Assembly (NCBI RefSeq): GCF_016901015.1
Contig: NZ_JAFEUP010000003.1
Location: 434,001-498,000, forward strand
Direction: 5' to 3'
DNA length: 64,000 nucleotides
DNA from: Zestomonas insulae
GTDB taxonomy: Bacteria; Pseudomonadota; Gammaproteobacteria; Pseudomonadales; Pseudomonadaceae
In this document: piece by piece, positions 16,376 to 28,972 of the stretch
Layout: each line of letters starts with the position of its first letter
How positions within the stretch are numbered: the stretch's first letter is position 1
Notes under the pieces: generated by a model
Told to the model about the DNA's origin: nothing
Databases searched by the model: none
Seen by the model: only the letters and a program-made list of their open reading frames with translations
Made by a program: the position numbers and the translations under genes

Positions 16376-17364
16376 GCACAGTAGAAGCGGCGGGCACGGG
16401 CCCGGCCAAGGCCACCCCGGCGAAGGTAGAGGTCGGCGTCAAACTGCGCGGCGCCGAGAAGATGGCGCGCATCCCGGTGAAGATCATCCCCACCGACGAG
16501 CTGCCGAAGAAGCCGGACTGGATTCGCGTGCGCATCCCGGTCTCGCCGGAAGTCGATCGCATCAAGCAACTGCTGCGCAAGCACAAGCTGCACAGCGTCT
16601 GCGAAGAAGCGTCCTGCCCGAACCTCGGCGAGTGCTTCAGCGGCGGTACCGCGACCTTCATGATCATGGGCGACATCTGCACCCGCCGCTGCCCGTTCTG
16701 CGACGTCGGCCACGGCCGGCCGAAACCGCTGGATCTCGACGAGCCGAAGAACCTCGCGGTGGCGATCGCCGACCTGCGCCTGAAGTACGTGGTGATCACC
16801 TCGGTCGACCGCGACGACTTGCGTGACGGTGGCGCTCAGCACTTCGTCGACTGCCTGCGCGAGATCCGCAAGCTGTCGCCGGACGTGCAGCTCGAGACCC
16901 TGGTGCCCGACTACCGCGGACGCATGGACGTGGCCCTGGCGATCACCGAGCAGGAGCCGCCAGATGTGTTCAACCACAACCTGGAAACCGTGCCGCGCCT
17001 GTACAAAGCGGCGCGCCCGGGCTCGGACTTCGAGTGGTCGCTGGACCTGCTGGAAAACTTCAAGAAGCGCGTGCCGCACGTGCCGACCAAGTCGGGGCTG
17101 ATGCTCGGCCTGGGCGAGACTGACGAGGAAGTGATCGAGGTGATGCAGCGCATGCGCGAGCACAACATCGACATGCTCACCCTCGGTCAGTACCTGCAGC
17201 CGTCGCGCAGTCACCTGCCGGTGCAGCGCTTCGTGCACCCGGACACCTTTGCCTGGTTCGCTGAGGAAGGGCAGAAGATGGGCTTCAAGAACGTCGCCTC
17301 CGGGCCGCTGGTGCGTTCCTCGTACCATGCCGACCAGCAGGCGCACGGCAACAAGATCATCTGA
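16372..17364 (+). CDS. lipA: Lipoyl synthase
   Basis: LipA (330 residues) is a radical-SAM enzyme that inserts two sulfur atoms into the octanoyl group placed by LipB. The auxiliary iron-sulfur cluster ligands are in [12 protein letters not shown] near residues 77-88, and the radical-SAM cluster ligands are in CTRRCPFC near residue 103, the expected CxxxCxxC. The C-terminal RSSYHAD motif supplies the serine that ligates the auxiliary cluster. A strong terminator follows 14 bases after the stop, closing the long proA-to-lipA array. Confidence 0.98.
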   Translation: MSTVEAAGTGPAKATPAKVEVGVKLRGAEKMARIPVKIIPTDELPKKPDWIRVRIPVSPEVDRIKQLLRKHKLHSVCEEASCPNLGECFSGGTATFMIMGDICTRRCPFCDVGHGRPKPLDLDEPKNLAVAIADLRLKYVVITSVDRDDLRDGGAQHFVDCLREIRKLSPDVQLETLVPDYRGRMDVALAITEQEPPDVFNHNLETVPRLYKAARPGSDFEWSLDLLENFKKRVPHVPTKSGLMLGLGETDEEVIEVMQRMREHNIDMLTLGQYLQPSRSHLPVQRFVHPDTFAWFAEEGQKMGFKNVASGPLVRSSYHADQQAHGNKII

Positions 17365-17377
17365 GCCGCACGGCATG

Positions 17378-17406
17378 AAAAAGGCGACCCGAGGGTCGCC
17401 TTTTTT
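17378..17406 (+). terminator. Rho-independent terminator after lipA
   Basis: AAAAAGGCGACCC pairs with GGGTCGCCTTTTTT across a two-base loop (GA), with a T-tract. It lies between convergent lipA and a transglycosylase gene, and the A-run on the other side could let it work in both directions. Confidence 0.9.
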
Positions 17407-17423
17407 GTTGCCGCTGCGCCGCG

Positions 17424-18740
17424 TCAGCGCCGGCGCAGCTGCTCGAGCAGTGCGGCGTTCGGGTAACCGTCGGCCGGCCAGCCAAGTTGCTGCTGGAAGC
17501 CGCGAATCGCCTTGCGCGTGTTGGCACCGATGATGCCGTCGGCGGCGCCGGGGTCGAAGCCACGCGCGGCCAGCTGCTCCTGCAGCTCGATGCGCTCGCT
17601 GCGCCCCAGCTGGCGATCATCGCGTGGCCAGCTGCCGTGCAGCGTGCTGCTGCCGCTGCGCAGGCCGTCGGCGAGCAGGCCGATGGCCAGCGCGTAGGAG
17701 GTCGAGTTGTTGTAGCGCAGGATGCTGCGGAAGTTGTTCAGCACCAGGAACGCCGGGCCGCGATGGCCGGCTGGCAGCAGCAGGGCTGCCGACTGCTGTT
17801 CCAGGCCGGCTGCCACCGGCGCCAGCGGCTGCACGCCGAGGGCGCGCCATTCGGCCACACTGCGGCGGCTGTCCGGGTCGGCCAGGCGGTAGTCGAACGC
17901 TTGGCCCAATTGCACTTCGAAGCCCCACGGCTGGCCCGGCTGCCAGCCGGACTTGCTCAGGTAGTGGGCGGCGGAGGCGAGGGCGTCGGCGGAGGAGTTC
18001 CACAGGTCGCGCCGGCCGTCGCCATCGAAGTCCACCGCGTGCTGGTTGTAGGTGGTCGGCATGAACTGGGTCTGGCCCATGGCCCCGGCCCAGGAGCCGA
18101 TCAGGCGCTCCGGGGTGATGTCGCCGTGCTGGAGGATCTGTAGGGCGGCGAGCAGCTGTTCGCGCCAGAACGTGGCGCGCCGGCCTTCGTAGGCGAGGGT
18201 GGCGAGCGAGCGGATCACGCTGTAGTTGCCGATGTGGCTGCCGAACGCGCTTTCCATGCCCCAGATCGCCACCAGCACTTCTTCCTGCACGCCGTACTGC
18301 TGCTGGATACGTTCGAAGGTCGCGCGGTTCTCGGTGATCAGCCCGCGCCCGCGCGAGATGCGGGCCGGCGACACGGCGCTGTCCAGGTACTCCCACACCG
18401 GGCGGGTGAACTCCGGTTGGCTGCTGTCGGCGGCGACCACGCTGGGGTCCGGGGTCACGCCGGCGAAGGCGCGGTCGAACAGCCCGGCGTCGATGCCGCT
18501 GCGCAGTGCGTCCGCGCGCAACTGGTCGCGCCACTCGGCGAAGCTGAGGGCGGGCGCGGCGGGCAGACTGGACGTTGCTGGGGTGGTCGCGGCAGGCGCC
18601 GGCTGGGTCGGGCTTTTCGTCGGGGCAGGCGGGGTGGATTGGGCGGGGCTGCTGGCGCAGGCGCCGAGCAAGCCGAGGTGCAGGCTCAGGGTTGCACAGG
18701 CGAGTTTGTGCAAGGGCAGTTTCAACATGGGAAGTCTCAT
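17424..18740 (-). CDS. Lytic murein transglycosylase lipoprotein with peptidoglycan-binding domain
   Basis: The 438-residue protein is an MltB-family lytic transglycosylase. It begins with a lipoprotein signal (LGLLGAC lipobox, Cys near residue 28), followed by a proline/threonine-rich linker, then the SLT/MltB domain from about residue 65. The catalytic glutamate is in AIWGMESAFGSHIGN, and GSWAGAMGQTQFMPTTYNQHAVDFDGDGRRDLW is diagnostic. A peptidoglycan-binding type 1 domain (GANTRKAIRGFQQQLGWPADG) ends it, unlike the mltB product upstream. The start at 18740 (MRLPMLKLP) is the first methionine giving a normal signal peptide; 18728 is an alternative. It is last in the minus-strand set leuS-lptE-holA-arfA. 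Confidence 0.92.
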   Translation of the reverse strand: MRLPMLKLPLHKLACATLSLHLGLLGACASSPAQSTPPAPTKSPTQPAPAATTPATSSLPAAPALSFAEWRDQLRADALRSGIDAGLFDRAFAGVTPDPSVVAADSSQPEFTRPVWEYLDSAVSPARISRGRGLITENRATFERIQQQYGVQEEVLVAIWGMESAFGSHIGNYSVIRSLATLAYEGRRATFWREQLLAALQILQHGDITPERLIGSWAGAMGQTQFMPTTYNQHAVDFDGDGRRDLWNSSADALASAAHYLSKSGWQPGQPWGFEVQLGQAFDYRLADPDSRRSVAEWRALGVQPLAPVAAGLEQQSAALLLPAGHRGPAFLVLNNFRSILRYNNSTSYALAIGLLADGLRSGSSTLHGSWPRDDRQLGRSERIELQEQLAARGFDPGAADGIIGANTRKAIRGFQQQLGWPADGYPNAALLEQLRRR

Positions 18741-18783
18741 CGCGGTGTTGCCAGCCGCCACCTTAACACGCCCGGCGCGCCTT

Positions 18784-18933
18784 TCAGGCCGCCAGAAACG
18801 ACGAAGCCTCCCAGTGGGAGGCTTCGCGGCGGTAGCTGCCTTTACCTTTGCGCGGTTGTTCGCGACGGCAGCGGAACAGGGGTTGGGCGATCAGCGATTT
18901 GGCCTTGTTCGGCCGGTGCTTGGCTTTTGCCAT
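18784..18933 (-). CDS. arfA: Alternative ribosome-rescue factor A
   Basis: This small frame encodes 49 residues: a basic N-terminus (MAKAKHRPNKAKSL), then AQPLFRCRREQPRKGKGSYR, and a short tail ending FLAA. PLFR-x-R-x-E followed by KGKGSY is the signature of ArfA, which recruits release factor RF2 to ribosomes stalled on mRNA lacking a stop codon, as backup to tmRNA. In other proteobacteria arfA is made from its own non-stop mRNA, because RNase III or a terminator cuts the message at a hairpin inside the frame, and tmRNA then tags the product. The same arrangement is seen here: an 11-bp hairpin at 18803-18825 lies just after the KGKGSY codons. The gene is 77 bp past holA. Confidence 0.9.
   Translation of the reverse strand: MAKAKHRPNKAKSLIAQPLFRCRREQPRKGKGSYRREASHWEASSFLAA
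18803..18825 (-). promoter_or_regulatory. Hairpin inside the arfA reading frame
   Basis: GAAGCCTCCCA and TGGGAGGCTTC are perfect 11-base inverted arms around a single central base (the actual loop would be about 3 bases). It covers codons for roughly residues 37-44, after the conserved rescue motif and before the stop. In the coding direction it is followed by a modestly T-rich stretch, so it could act either as an RNase III site or as an intrinsic terminator that yields non-stop arfA mRNA. Confidence 0.8.
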
Positions 18934-19010
18934 GGCGATTCTCCGGTACGGCCTGCGGCACTGCAGGCGCGCGGATCATCGGCCGCGCGCGCGGAAAAGT
19001 CCAGTGCGGC

Positions 19011-20048
19011 TCAGGTACTCGGCAGTGCCAGGCGCTTGCCGGCGAGTAGCAGGCTCAGGCGGCTGAGGCTGGTCCAGGCATCACCCGGCGCCTGGCCCTT
19101 GATCTGCGCGTCGATGCGCTGGGCGTCGAGCAGCAACTGGCCCCAGCGTGCCGCCGAATGGCGTTGCAGGGCCTTGCTGATCAGTGGCCGGCGCTTGTCC
19201 CACACCGGTGGGCGGGCGGCGGCGAAGGCCTTGTCCAGTGGCACACCCTGGGCCTGCTGCTGCGCCAGGCCGGCGAGCAGGCGCAGTTCGCGGGCCAGGG
19301 CCCAGAGGATCACCGCGGTTTCCACGCCTTCGCCGCGCAGCCCCTCGAGGGTGCGCTGGGCGTGGGCGGCATCGCCGTTGAGGGCGGCGTCGATCAGCCC
19401 GAACACGTCGAAGCGCGCGCTATCGGCGACCGCGGCCTGCACGGTGGCGACGTCGACCTGGTTGCCCTCGACCAGCAGCTTGAGCTTCTCGATTTCCTGC
19501 GCGGCGGCCAGCAGGTTGCCTTCGACGCGCGCGGCAATCAGCTCCACCGCGTCCGGCGTGGCGGCCAGGCCAGCCTGGGCCAGACGCTGGCGAATCCACT
19601 GCGGCAGCTGGCTGACCTCGATCGGCCAGATCTGCACGAACTGCGCTTGCGCGCCTTCGATCAGCGCCTTGGCCCACTTGGTCTTCTGCGCGCTGCCGTC
19701 GAGCTTGGGCAGGCTGATCAGCAGCACGGTGTCTTCCGGCGGTCGGCCGAGGTACTCGAGGAGCGCTGCGGCGCCCTTGTCGCCGGGTTTGCCGTTGGGG
19801 ATGCGCAGTTCCAGCAGGCGCTTCTCGGCGAACAGCGACAGGCTGGCGCCGGCCTCGTAGAGCTGCGACCAGTCGAAATTGGCTTCTGCGTTGAACACCT
19901 GGCGCTCGCTGAAGTCGCGCTGGCGACAGGCCGCGCGGATGGCATCGGCGGTTTCCTGGCAGAGCAGCGGTTCGTCGCCGCTGACCACGTAGACCGGAGC
20001 CAGGCCGGCTTGCAGGTGTTTGCCGAGTTGCGCGGGATTCAGCTTCAT
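19011..20048 (-). CDS. holA: DNA polymerase III delta subunit
   Basis: HolA (345 residues) is the clamp-loader subunit that opens the beta clamp during replication. The N-terminus MKLNPAQLGKHLQAGLAPVYVVSGDEPLLCQE is typical, as are LLELRIPNGKPGDKG and the VRARVEGNLLAAAQEIEKLKLL region before the collar domain. The long frame begins earlier at 20168, but the ATG at 20048 gives the family N-terminus and avoids running into lptE. holA follows lptE by 37 bp, the conserved leuS-lptE-holA order. Confidence 0.96.
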   Translation of the reverse strand: MKLNPAQLGKHLQAGLAPVYVVSGDEPLLCQETADAIRAACRQRDFSERQVFNAEANFDWSQLYEAGASLSLFAEKRLLELRIPNGKPGDKGAAALLEYLGRPPEDTVLLISLPKLDGSAQKTKWAKALIEGAQAQFVQIWPIEVSQLPQWIRQRLAQAGLAATPDAVELIAARVEGNLLAAAQEIEKLKLLVEGNQVDVATVQAAVADSARFDVFGLIDAALNGDAAHAQRTLEGLRGEGVETAVILWALARELRLLAGLAQQQAQGVPLDKAFAAARPPVWDKRRPLISKALQRHSAARWGQLLLDAQRIDAQIKGQAPGDAWTSLSRLSLLLAGKRLALPST

Positions 20049-20085
20049 GAGCGGCGGGGAGCCCGTGGGCGGGCTCCCGGAGGGC

Positions 20086-20700
20086 TTAGCGAATCGGCAG
20101 CTGCAGCGGCGACTGCTGCGGCTGCGCGTCACGCGCGCGCTGCGCTTCGGCTGCCGCGGCGGCCGCATCGGCTTCCGCCTTGGCCTTGGCTTCGGCCTGC
20201 ACTTGCAGTTCGTCGAGCTGTTGCGGGGTGATCAGCTGCAGGTGCTGGGCCAGTTGCTGGACCAGGTCGCGACGCATTTCCTGGCGCAGTTGCGCAGCTT
20301 CCTGGTCGGAGCCGATCAGGTTGTTGTCGTCCTGCACGTAGTACTTCTGCACTTCCAGCTGGTTCTGGGTGAGCAGCAGGTCCTTGGCGCCACGGATCTC
20401 GTAATCCAGGTGCAGGATCATCTGATATTCGGCACTGCGCGCGTTGGTGGTGTAGCTGGCGGTGCGCTGCTCCTGGCTCTCGCGGGCCAGCACCAGGGTA
20501 TAGGGTGCGCCGCTGTGCACGTTGACGCCGTTGGTCTCGAGTACCTGGCGGACTTCCTTGACGGTGTCGCCGTAGGCGTTACGCGCGCTGAGGTCGAGCT
20601 CGTTGAGGGCGAACTGGGTGTTGCCGGTGCCGCGCAGCTGGAAGCCGCAGGCGCTGAGCAGGGCGGCCAGGCCGATTACCATCAGATTCCGTTTGATCAT
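20086..20700 (-). CDS. lptE: LPS-assembly lipoprotein LptE
   Basis: LptE (204 residues) is the outer-membrane lipoprotein that plugs the LptD barrel and delivers lipopolysaccharide to the surface. The signal peptide ends with the lipobox LLSAC (Cys near residue 18), followed by GFQLRGTG, which is the family N-terminus. The last 40 residues are a charged Ala/Glu/Lys-rich tail ([22 protein letters not shown]), likely helical and longer than in E. coli LptE. It lies 51 bp downstream of leuS. Confidence 0.95.
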   Translation of the reverse strand: MIKRNLMVIGLAALLSACGFQLRGTGNTQFALNELDLSARNAYGDTVKEVRQVLETNGVNVHSGAPYTLVLARESQEQRTASYTTNARSAEYQMILHLDYEIRGAKDLLLTQNQLEVQKYYVQDDNNLIGSDQEAAQLRQEMRRDLVQQLAQHLQLITPQQLDELQVQAEAKAKAEADAAAAAAEAQRARDAQPQQSPLQLPIR

Positions 20701-20751
20701 CGCTATCTCCCCTTAACCATTTGTCTGGCGCCCCCGCAGGGGCGCGGCCGC

Positions 20752-24095
<3,344 letters not shown>

Positions 24096-24119
24096 GCTCG
24101 GGCACCTCGGAGGTGCCTG

Positions 24120-24890
24120 ATGCCGTTTCGCTACATCCTCAAACAACTGTTGCTGCCGCCCGGCGTGTTGCTGCTGTTGCTGCTGCTCGGCTGGTGGCTG
24201 CGCCGGCGCTCTCCGCGCCTGGCGGCGAGCTGCTTCGTCCTCGGCTTCGCCGGGCTGTGGCTGATGAGTCTGCCGGTGGTCGTCGAGTGGTCGGCGCGCG
24301 CGCTGGAAAGCGAGGCGCCGCTGCCGCAGCCGCAGTGGCCAGGCCTGGCGCAGCGTGCCGAGGTGATCGTCGTGCTGGGTGGTGGCCGCGAGCTGGCGGA
24401 CCCGGCCTGGGGCGGCGATCAGCCGAGCAGTCTGGCGCTTGAGCGGCTGCGCTTCGCCGCGCGACTGGCGCGGGCCAGCGGCTTGCCGCTGCTGACCAGT
24501 GGCGGGCTGCATTTCGGCACCCAGCCGCCGAGCGAGGCGGCGTTGCTGGCGCAGAGTTCGGCCGAGGATTTTGGCGTGGCAGTCCGCTGGCAGGAGTCGA
24601 GCAGCCGCACCACCTGGGAAAACGCGCTGAACAGCGCGGCGCTGCTGCGGCCGCAGGGCATCCGCCGGGTGGTGCTGGTCACCCAGGCCAGCCACATGCC
24701 GCGCGCGCGCTGGTGTTTCGAGCGCGCCGGCTTCGAGGTGGTGGTGGCGCCGCTGGGTTATTTGGGGGTCGCCAATGGCCGACCGGGTGGCGGCTGGCTG
24801 CCGGAAAGCAAGGCGCTGTGGCAGAGCGGGCTGCTGCTCAACGAGGCGCTTGGAAGGTTGCTTTACCCGCTGCTGTACCGCCAGCCATGA
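24120..24890 (+). CDS. YdcF/ElyC family membrane protein (DUF218)
   Basis: The 256-residue protein has two N-terminal membrane segments (residues about 10-30 and 36-58) and then a DUF218 domain with the motif AEVIVVLGGG, ESSSRTTWENALNS and VLVTQASHMPRARWCFERAGFEV. ElyC in E. coli affects peptidoglycan and enterobacterial-common-antigen lipid-carrier balance; SanA and YdcF are relatives. The catalytic activity of this family is not settled. It is 24 bp after the zinc-ribbon gene and convergent with lnt. Confidence 0.85.
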   Translation: MPFRYILKQLLLPPGVLLLLLLLGWWLRRRSPRLAASCFVLGFAGLWLMSLPVVVEWSARALESEAPLPQPQWPGLAQRAEVIVVLGGGRELADPAWGGDQPSSLALERLRFAARLARASGLPLLTSGGLHFGTQPPSEAALLAQSSAEDFGVAVRWQESSSRTTWENALNSAALLRPQGIRRVVLVTQASHMPRARWCFERAGFEVVVAPLGYLGVANGRPGGGWLPESKALWQSGLLLNEALGRLLYPLLYRQP

Positions 24891-24893
24891 GCG

Positions 24894-24919
24894 GCCAGCC
24901 AGTCGGGTGGCTGGCTGGC
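24894..24919. terminator. Stem-loop between convergent ydcF-like gene and lnt
   Basis: GCCAGCCAG (24894-24902) and CTGGCTGGC (24911-24919) are perfect 9-base arms around an 8-base loop. There is no T-tract on either strand, so termination is only suggested by its place between two convergent stops. Confidence 0.45.
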
Positions 24920-24926
24920 GTGCGGC

Positions 24927-26447
24927 TTACAGGGTCTTGGCCATGCGGCTGGCGAGCAGCGCCCAGGCGAACAGCAGGACGCAGAGGATCACCATCGGCC
25001 AGGCGCGCCACTGCAGGTAGGGGGTCAGCTGCTGCATCGGCACCACCTCGCCGTACAGCACGCCCTGCTGGAACTGCGGGATGCTGGTGGTGATCCGGCC
25101 GAACGGGTCGATCAGCGCGGTGACCCCGTTGTTGGTGGCGCGGATCATCCAGCGCCCGGCCTCGAGGGCGCGCATCTGCGCCATCTGCAGGTGCTGCAGT
25201 GGGCCGATCGAAGTGCCGAACCAGGTGTCGTTGCTCACCGTCAGCAGCAGCTGGCTCTGCGCGGCGAGGCTGGCGGCAAACTCCGGATAGACCACTTCGT
25301 AGCAGATGTACGGCGCGATGGCGTAGCCCTTGGCCTGCAGCAGCGGCTGCTCGGCCGGGCCGCGGGCGAAGTCGGACATCGGCAGGTCGAAGAAGGCGAT
25401 CAGCCCGCGCAGCACATCCTGCAGCGGCACGTACTCGCCGAACGGCACCAGCTTCTGCTTGAGGTAGGTACCCTGGCCCTGGCCGGTCACGGTGATGCCG
25501 TTGTAGTAGCGCTTCTCGCCCTGCGGGCCGAGCTGGCGAATCGGCACGCCGGTGATCAGCGCGGCCTGGCGGTCGTTGGCGAAGCGGCCCATCACGCTGA
25601 GGTAGCCTTCGGCAAACTCTTTGAGCACCGGCACCGCGGTTTCCGGCCAGATCAGCAGGTCGCTGCGCTGCGCGCTGAAGCTCAGCTCGCGGTACAGCTG
25701 CAGCTGCGCTTCAAGTTGCGCCGGGTCCCATTTCAGCTGCTGGGCGACGTTGCCCTGGATCGCCGCGACGCTCAGTGGGGCGCCGGCCGGCACGGTCCAG
25801 GCATGGCCCTTGAGCGCCAGACCGACCAGCCACGGGCCGGCCAGCAGCACCAGGCCGAGCGCGGCGAACAGCGGGCGGCTGCGCAGGCGCCAGAAGTTGA
25901 CCAGCAGCGCGGCGCTCAGCGCCAGGACGAACGACACCAGCCACACGCCGCCGAGCGGGGCGAGCCCGGCCAGCGGGCCGTCCAGCTGGCTGTAGCCACT
26001 GTACAGCCAGGGGAAGCCGGTGAGGAACCAGCCGCGGAACGCTTCCTGGGTCAGCCACAGCGCAGCGAAGGCCAGCGCGTCGGCCAGCGGCGCCTCGTTG
26101 CGGCGCAGCCAGCGCGCCCACAGCCAGGCCGGCAGGGCGAAGAAGAACGCCACGCCGGCACAGAAACCGAGCGTAAGGAAGGCGGCCAGTGGCGCGGAGG
26201 CGGCGCCGTAGTCATGGATGCTGACGTAGATCCAGCCGGTGCCGGCGAGGAACAGGCCGAAGCCGTAGCACCAGCCGCGCCACAGCGCCTGCTTGGGCGT
26301 CAGCGCGCGCAGGCCGCCGTAGAACACGGCGAGCGATAGCAGGGCCAGCGGCCACAGGGCAAAGGGCGCGAGCGCCAGGGTGGTCAGGGCGCCGGCGGCG
26401 AGCGCCAGCAGATTGCCCGGCCAGCCGGGGCGAGTGATCCAGCGCAT
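24927..26447 (-). CDS. lnt: Apolipoprotein N-acyltransferase
   Basis: Lnt (506 residues) adds the third acyl chain to the N-terminal cysteine of lipoproteins in the inner membrane. About six N-terminal membrane segments precede a periplasmic nitrilase-like domain, and one more segment closes the protein. The catalytic triad is visible: Glu in WPETAVPVL, Lys in KQKLVPFGEYVPL and Cys in ICYEVVYPE. It is last in the minus-strand set miaB-phoH-ybeY-corC-lnt, an order widely kept in gamma-proteobacteria. It serves the lipoproteins RlpA, LptE and LemA encoded nearby. Confidence 0.97.
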   Translation of the reverse strand: MRWITRPGWPGNLLALAAGALTTLALAPFALWPLALLSLAVFYGGLRALTPKQALWRGWCYGFGLFLAGTGWIYVSIHDYGAASAPLAAFLTLGFCAGVAFFFALPAWLWARWLRRNEAPLADALAFAALWLTQEAFRGWFLTGFPWLYSGYSQLDGPLAGLAPLGGVWLVSFVLALSAALLVNFWRLRSRPLFAALGLVLLAGPWLVGLALKGHAWTVPAGAPLSVAAIQGNVAQQLKWDPAQLEAQLQLYRELSFSAQRSDLLIWPETAVPVLKEFAEGYLSVMGRFANDRQAALITGVPIRQLGPQGEKRYYNGITVTGQGQGTYLKQKLVPFGEYVPLQDVLRGLIAFFDLPMSDFARGPAEQPLLQAKGYAIAPYICYEVVYPEFAASLAAQSQLLLTVSNDTWFGTSIGPLQHLQMAQMRALEAGRWMIRATNNGVTALIDPFGRITTSIPQFQQGVLYGEVVPMQQLTPYLQWRAWPMVILCVLLFAWALLASRMAKTL

Positions 26448-26562
26448 CGGAAATCCTTAACTGATGTCAGGCGGGCAAGGGTACTGGAAGGCGGCCGGCG
26501 AGGGGAGAGGCCGGCCCTGTGCCGGCGGCGTACCCAGGTTGCACGCCCGCCGGTCGGACGCG

Positions 26563-27402
26563 CTAGCGCTCCAGCGGGGTGACGCGCAGCAGGTGCACGC
26601 GGCGGCTGTCGGCGCTCAGCACGCGAAAGCGGAAGTCGCCGATCTCGACGATCTCGTTGCGCTTGGGCAGGTGGCCGAAGGCGTTCATCACCAGGCCGCC
26701 GACCGTGTCGAACTCGGCGTCGCTGAAGGTGCTGCTGAACGCGTCGTTGAAGTTGTCGATCGGGGTCAGCGCCTTGATCAGGAAGTCGCCGCTGGGCAGC
26801 GGTTTGACGTAGCTGTCTTCCTCGACGTCGTGTTCGTCCTCGATGTCGCCGACGATCTGCTCGAGCACGTCTTCGATGGTCACCAGGCCGGCGACGCCGC
26901 CGTATTCATCGATCACCACCGCCATGTGGTTGTGGTTGGCGCGGAACTCGCGCAGCAGCACGTTGAGGCGCTTGGATTCGGGTACGAAGGTGGCTGGGCG
27001 CAGCAGATCCTTGACGTTGAAGTCGTCGGTGCTGGCTTGCAGGATCAGCGGCAGAAGGTCCTTGGCGAGGAGGATGCCGATCACGTCGTCCGGGCCTTCG
27101 CCGATCACCGGGTAGCGCGAGTGGGCGGAGTCGATGATCGCTGGGAGGAATTCGCGCGGCGACTGGCAGGCCTTGATGCTGACCATCTGCGAGCGCGGCA
27201 CCATGATGTCGCGGACCTGCAGGTCGGCGACCTGAATGGCGCCTTCGACGATCGACAGCGCTTCGCTATCGAGCAGTTTGTTCTGGTGGGCTTCGCGGAG
27301 CAGCTCCAGCAGCTCCTGGCGGTTCTTCGGCTCGTGGGCAAAGGCGTGGGTGATTCTGGTCAACCAGGACCTGTGCCCGTTGCTCGATCGGTCTTCGCTC
27401 AT
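26563..27402 (-). CDS. corC: CBS/CorC-type Mg/Co efflux-associated protein
   Basis: The 279-residue protein lacks membrane segments and has two CBS domains (residues about 65-190: VRDIMVPRSQMVSI and MAVVIDEYGGVAGLVTIEDVLEQIVGDIEDEHD), followed by a CorC_HlyC transporter-associated domain at the C-terminus. It is the stand-alone cytosolic CorC/YbeX form associated with magnesium and cobalt resistance and, through its neighbours ybeY and ybeZ, with ribosome metabolism. It lies 21 bp after ybeY. Confidence 0.94.
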   Translation of the reverse strand: MSEDRSSNGHRSWLTRITHAFAHEPKNRQELLELLREAHQNKLLDSEALSIVEGAIQVADLQVRDIMVPRSQMVSIKACQSPREFLPAIIDSAHSRYPVIGEGPDDVIGILLAKDLLPLILQASTDDFNVKDLLRPATFVPESKRLNVLLREFRANHNHMAVVIDEYGGVAGLVTIEDVLEQIVGDIEDEHDVEEDSYVKPLPSGDFLIKALTPIDNFNDAFSSTFSDAEFDTVGGLVMNAFGHLPKRNEIVEIGDFRFRVLSADSRRVHLLRVTPLER

Positions 27403-27423
27403 AAATGAATGCTCGGTCTCTTC

Positions 27424-27879
27424 TTATTCGTCATCGCGGTAGGGGTCGGGGTGGCCCAGTTCGGCCAGCAATTCCCGTTCCAGGGCTTCCATTTCTTCGG
27501 CTTCGACGTCTTCGAGGTGGTCGTAACCCAGCAGATGCAGGCAGCCATGAATCACCAGGTGCGCCCAATGCGCTTCCGGCGCCTTGCCTTGTTCGGCGGC
27601 CTCGCGCTCGACCACCGCCGGGCAGATCACCAGATCGCCGAGCAGTGGGATATCGAGCATTTCGTCAGGTACGTCGGCGGGGAAGGACAGCACGTTGGTG
27701 GCGTAGTCCTTGGCGCGGTAGGTGTGGTTCAGCTCGCGCGCTTCCGGTTCGTCCGCCAGACGGATGGTCAGTTCCGAATCACCCTGGCGCTGGCGCAGGG
27801 CCAGCTCGCACCAGCGCTGGAACAGTGCGGCGGTGGGGTGGGTGGCGGTGGTGGCGATCTGCAGGTCCAGCTCAACCAT
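27424..27879 (-). CDS. ybeY: Endoribonuclease YbeY (rRNA maturation factor)
   Basis: YbeY (151 residues) is a metal-dependent endoribonuclease needed for 16S rRNA 3'-end maturation and 70S ribosome quality control. The zinc-binding motif is [15 protein letters not shown] near residue 113 (H-x3-H-x5-H), and [13 protein letters not shown] is conserved upstream. I chose ATG 27879 (MVELDLQI), which gives the normal length and overlaps the phoH stop by eight bases. The upstream open frame is a shadow of phoH. Confidence 0.96.
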   Translation of the reverse strand: MVELDLQIATTATHPTAALFQRWCELALRQRQGDSELTIRLADEPEARELNHTYRAKDYATNVLSFPADVPDEMLDIPLLGDLVICPAVVEREAAEQGKAPEAHWAHLVIHGCLHLLGYDHLEDVEAEEMEALERELLAELGHPDPYRDDE

Positions 27880-28876
27880 TGCGGTTGCCCACCTCGTCGT
27901 CGACCTTGCCGTGCAGGCGGTTGTCGTGGCGCTCGTAGGCCTCGACGATGCGCTGCACCAGCGGGTGGCGCACCACGTCCTTGGGTTTGAAGTGGGTGAA
28001 GGTGATGCCCGGCACGTCACGCAGCACGTCGATCACGTGGGTCAGCCCGGAGCGCGTGCCGCGCGGCAGGTCGACCTGGGTGATGTCGCCGGTGATTACC
28101 GCGGTCGAGCCAAAGCCGATGCGGGTGAGGAACATCTTCATCTGTTCCATCGTGGTGTTCTGGCTTTCATCGAGAATGATGAAGCTGTTGTTCAGCGTGC
28201 GGCCGCGCATGTAGGCGAGCGGCGCCACCTCGATGACCTGTTTCTCGATCAGCTTGGCCACCTGCTCGAAGCCGAGCATCTCGTACAGCGCGTCGTACAG
28301 CGGGCGCAGGTACGGGTCGATCTTCTGGGTCAGGTCGCCGGGCAGGAAGCCGAGCTTCTCGCCGGCTTCCACCGCCGGACGCACCAGCAGGATGCGGCGG
28401 ATCTGTTCGCGCTCCAGCGCGTCCACCGCGCAGGCCACTGCCAGGTAGGTCTTGCCGGTCCCGGCCGGGCCGATGCCGAAGTTGATGTCGTGCTCGAGGA
28501 TCGCCTTGACGTAGCGCTGCTGATTGGCGCCGCGCGGGCGGATGTTGCCCTTGCGAGTGCGCAGGCTGACGCTCGGCGTGGCGCTCGGGTTGACCAACTC
28601 TTCGATGCCGGATTCCTGCAGGAACAGGTGCACCAGCTCGGGCGACAGCTCGGTGCTGCCGGTCTCGCGGTACAGGCGCTGGAGGAGGACTTCGGCGGCC
28701 TTGGTCTTGTCGGCGGCGCCGATCAACTCGAACTGGTTGCCACGGTTACGGATCTCGATGCCGAGGCGTTGCTCGATCAGACGCAGGTGCTCGTCGAATT
28801 GTCCGCAGAGGTTGGCGAAGCGGCGGGACTCGAAAGGTTCGAGGGTGAAGCGAAGCGGATCTGTGGGTGCGTTCAA
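27872..28876 (-). CDS. ybeZ: PhoH-like ATPase YbeZ
   Basis: The 334-residue protein is a PhoH-family ATPase with an N-terminal KH-like region, Walker [12 protein letters not shown] near residue 140, and Walker [12 protein letters not shown]. It works with YbeY, whose gene it overlaps, and is thought to be an RNA-remodelling partner of the endonuclease. It lies 96 bp downstream of miaB. Pseudomonas annotations usually call it phoH. Confidence 0.95.
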   Translation of the reverse strand: MNAPTDPLRFTLEPFESRRFANLCGQFDEHLRLIEQRLGIEIRNRGNQFELIGAADKTKAAEVLLQRLYRETGSTELSPELVHLFLQESGIEELVNPSATPSVSLRTRKGNIRPRGANQQRYVKAILEHDINFGIGPAGTGKTYLAVACAVDALEREQIRRILLVRPAVEAGEKLGFLPGDLTQKIDPYLRPLYDALYEMLGFEQVAKLIEKQVIEVAPLAYMRGRTLNNSFIILDESQNTTMEQMKMFLTRIGFGSTAVITGDITQVDLPRGTRSGLTHVIDVLRDVPGITFTHFKPKDVVRHPLVQRIVEAYERHDNRLHGKVDDEVGNRNG

Positions 28877-28972
28877 TGTCGTGTGTGCCGCCAGTCGGCA
28901 GGGGGGTAAGTCGAAGAATAAACCCAGGCGCCTCGCTGCGAAAGCCGAAGCGCCTGCGGCTTTAGTCGGCCG

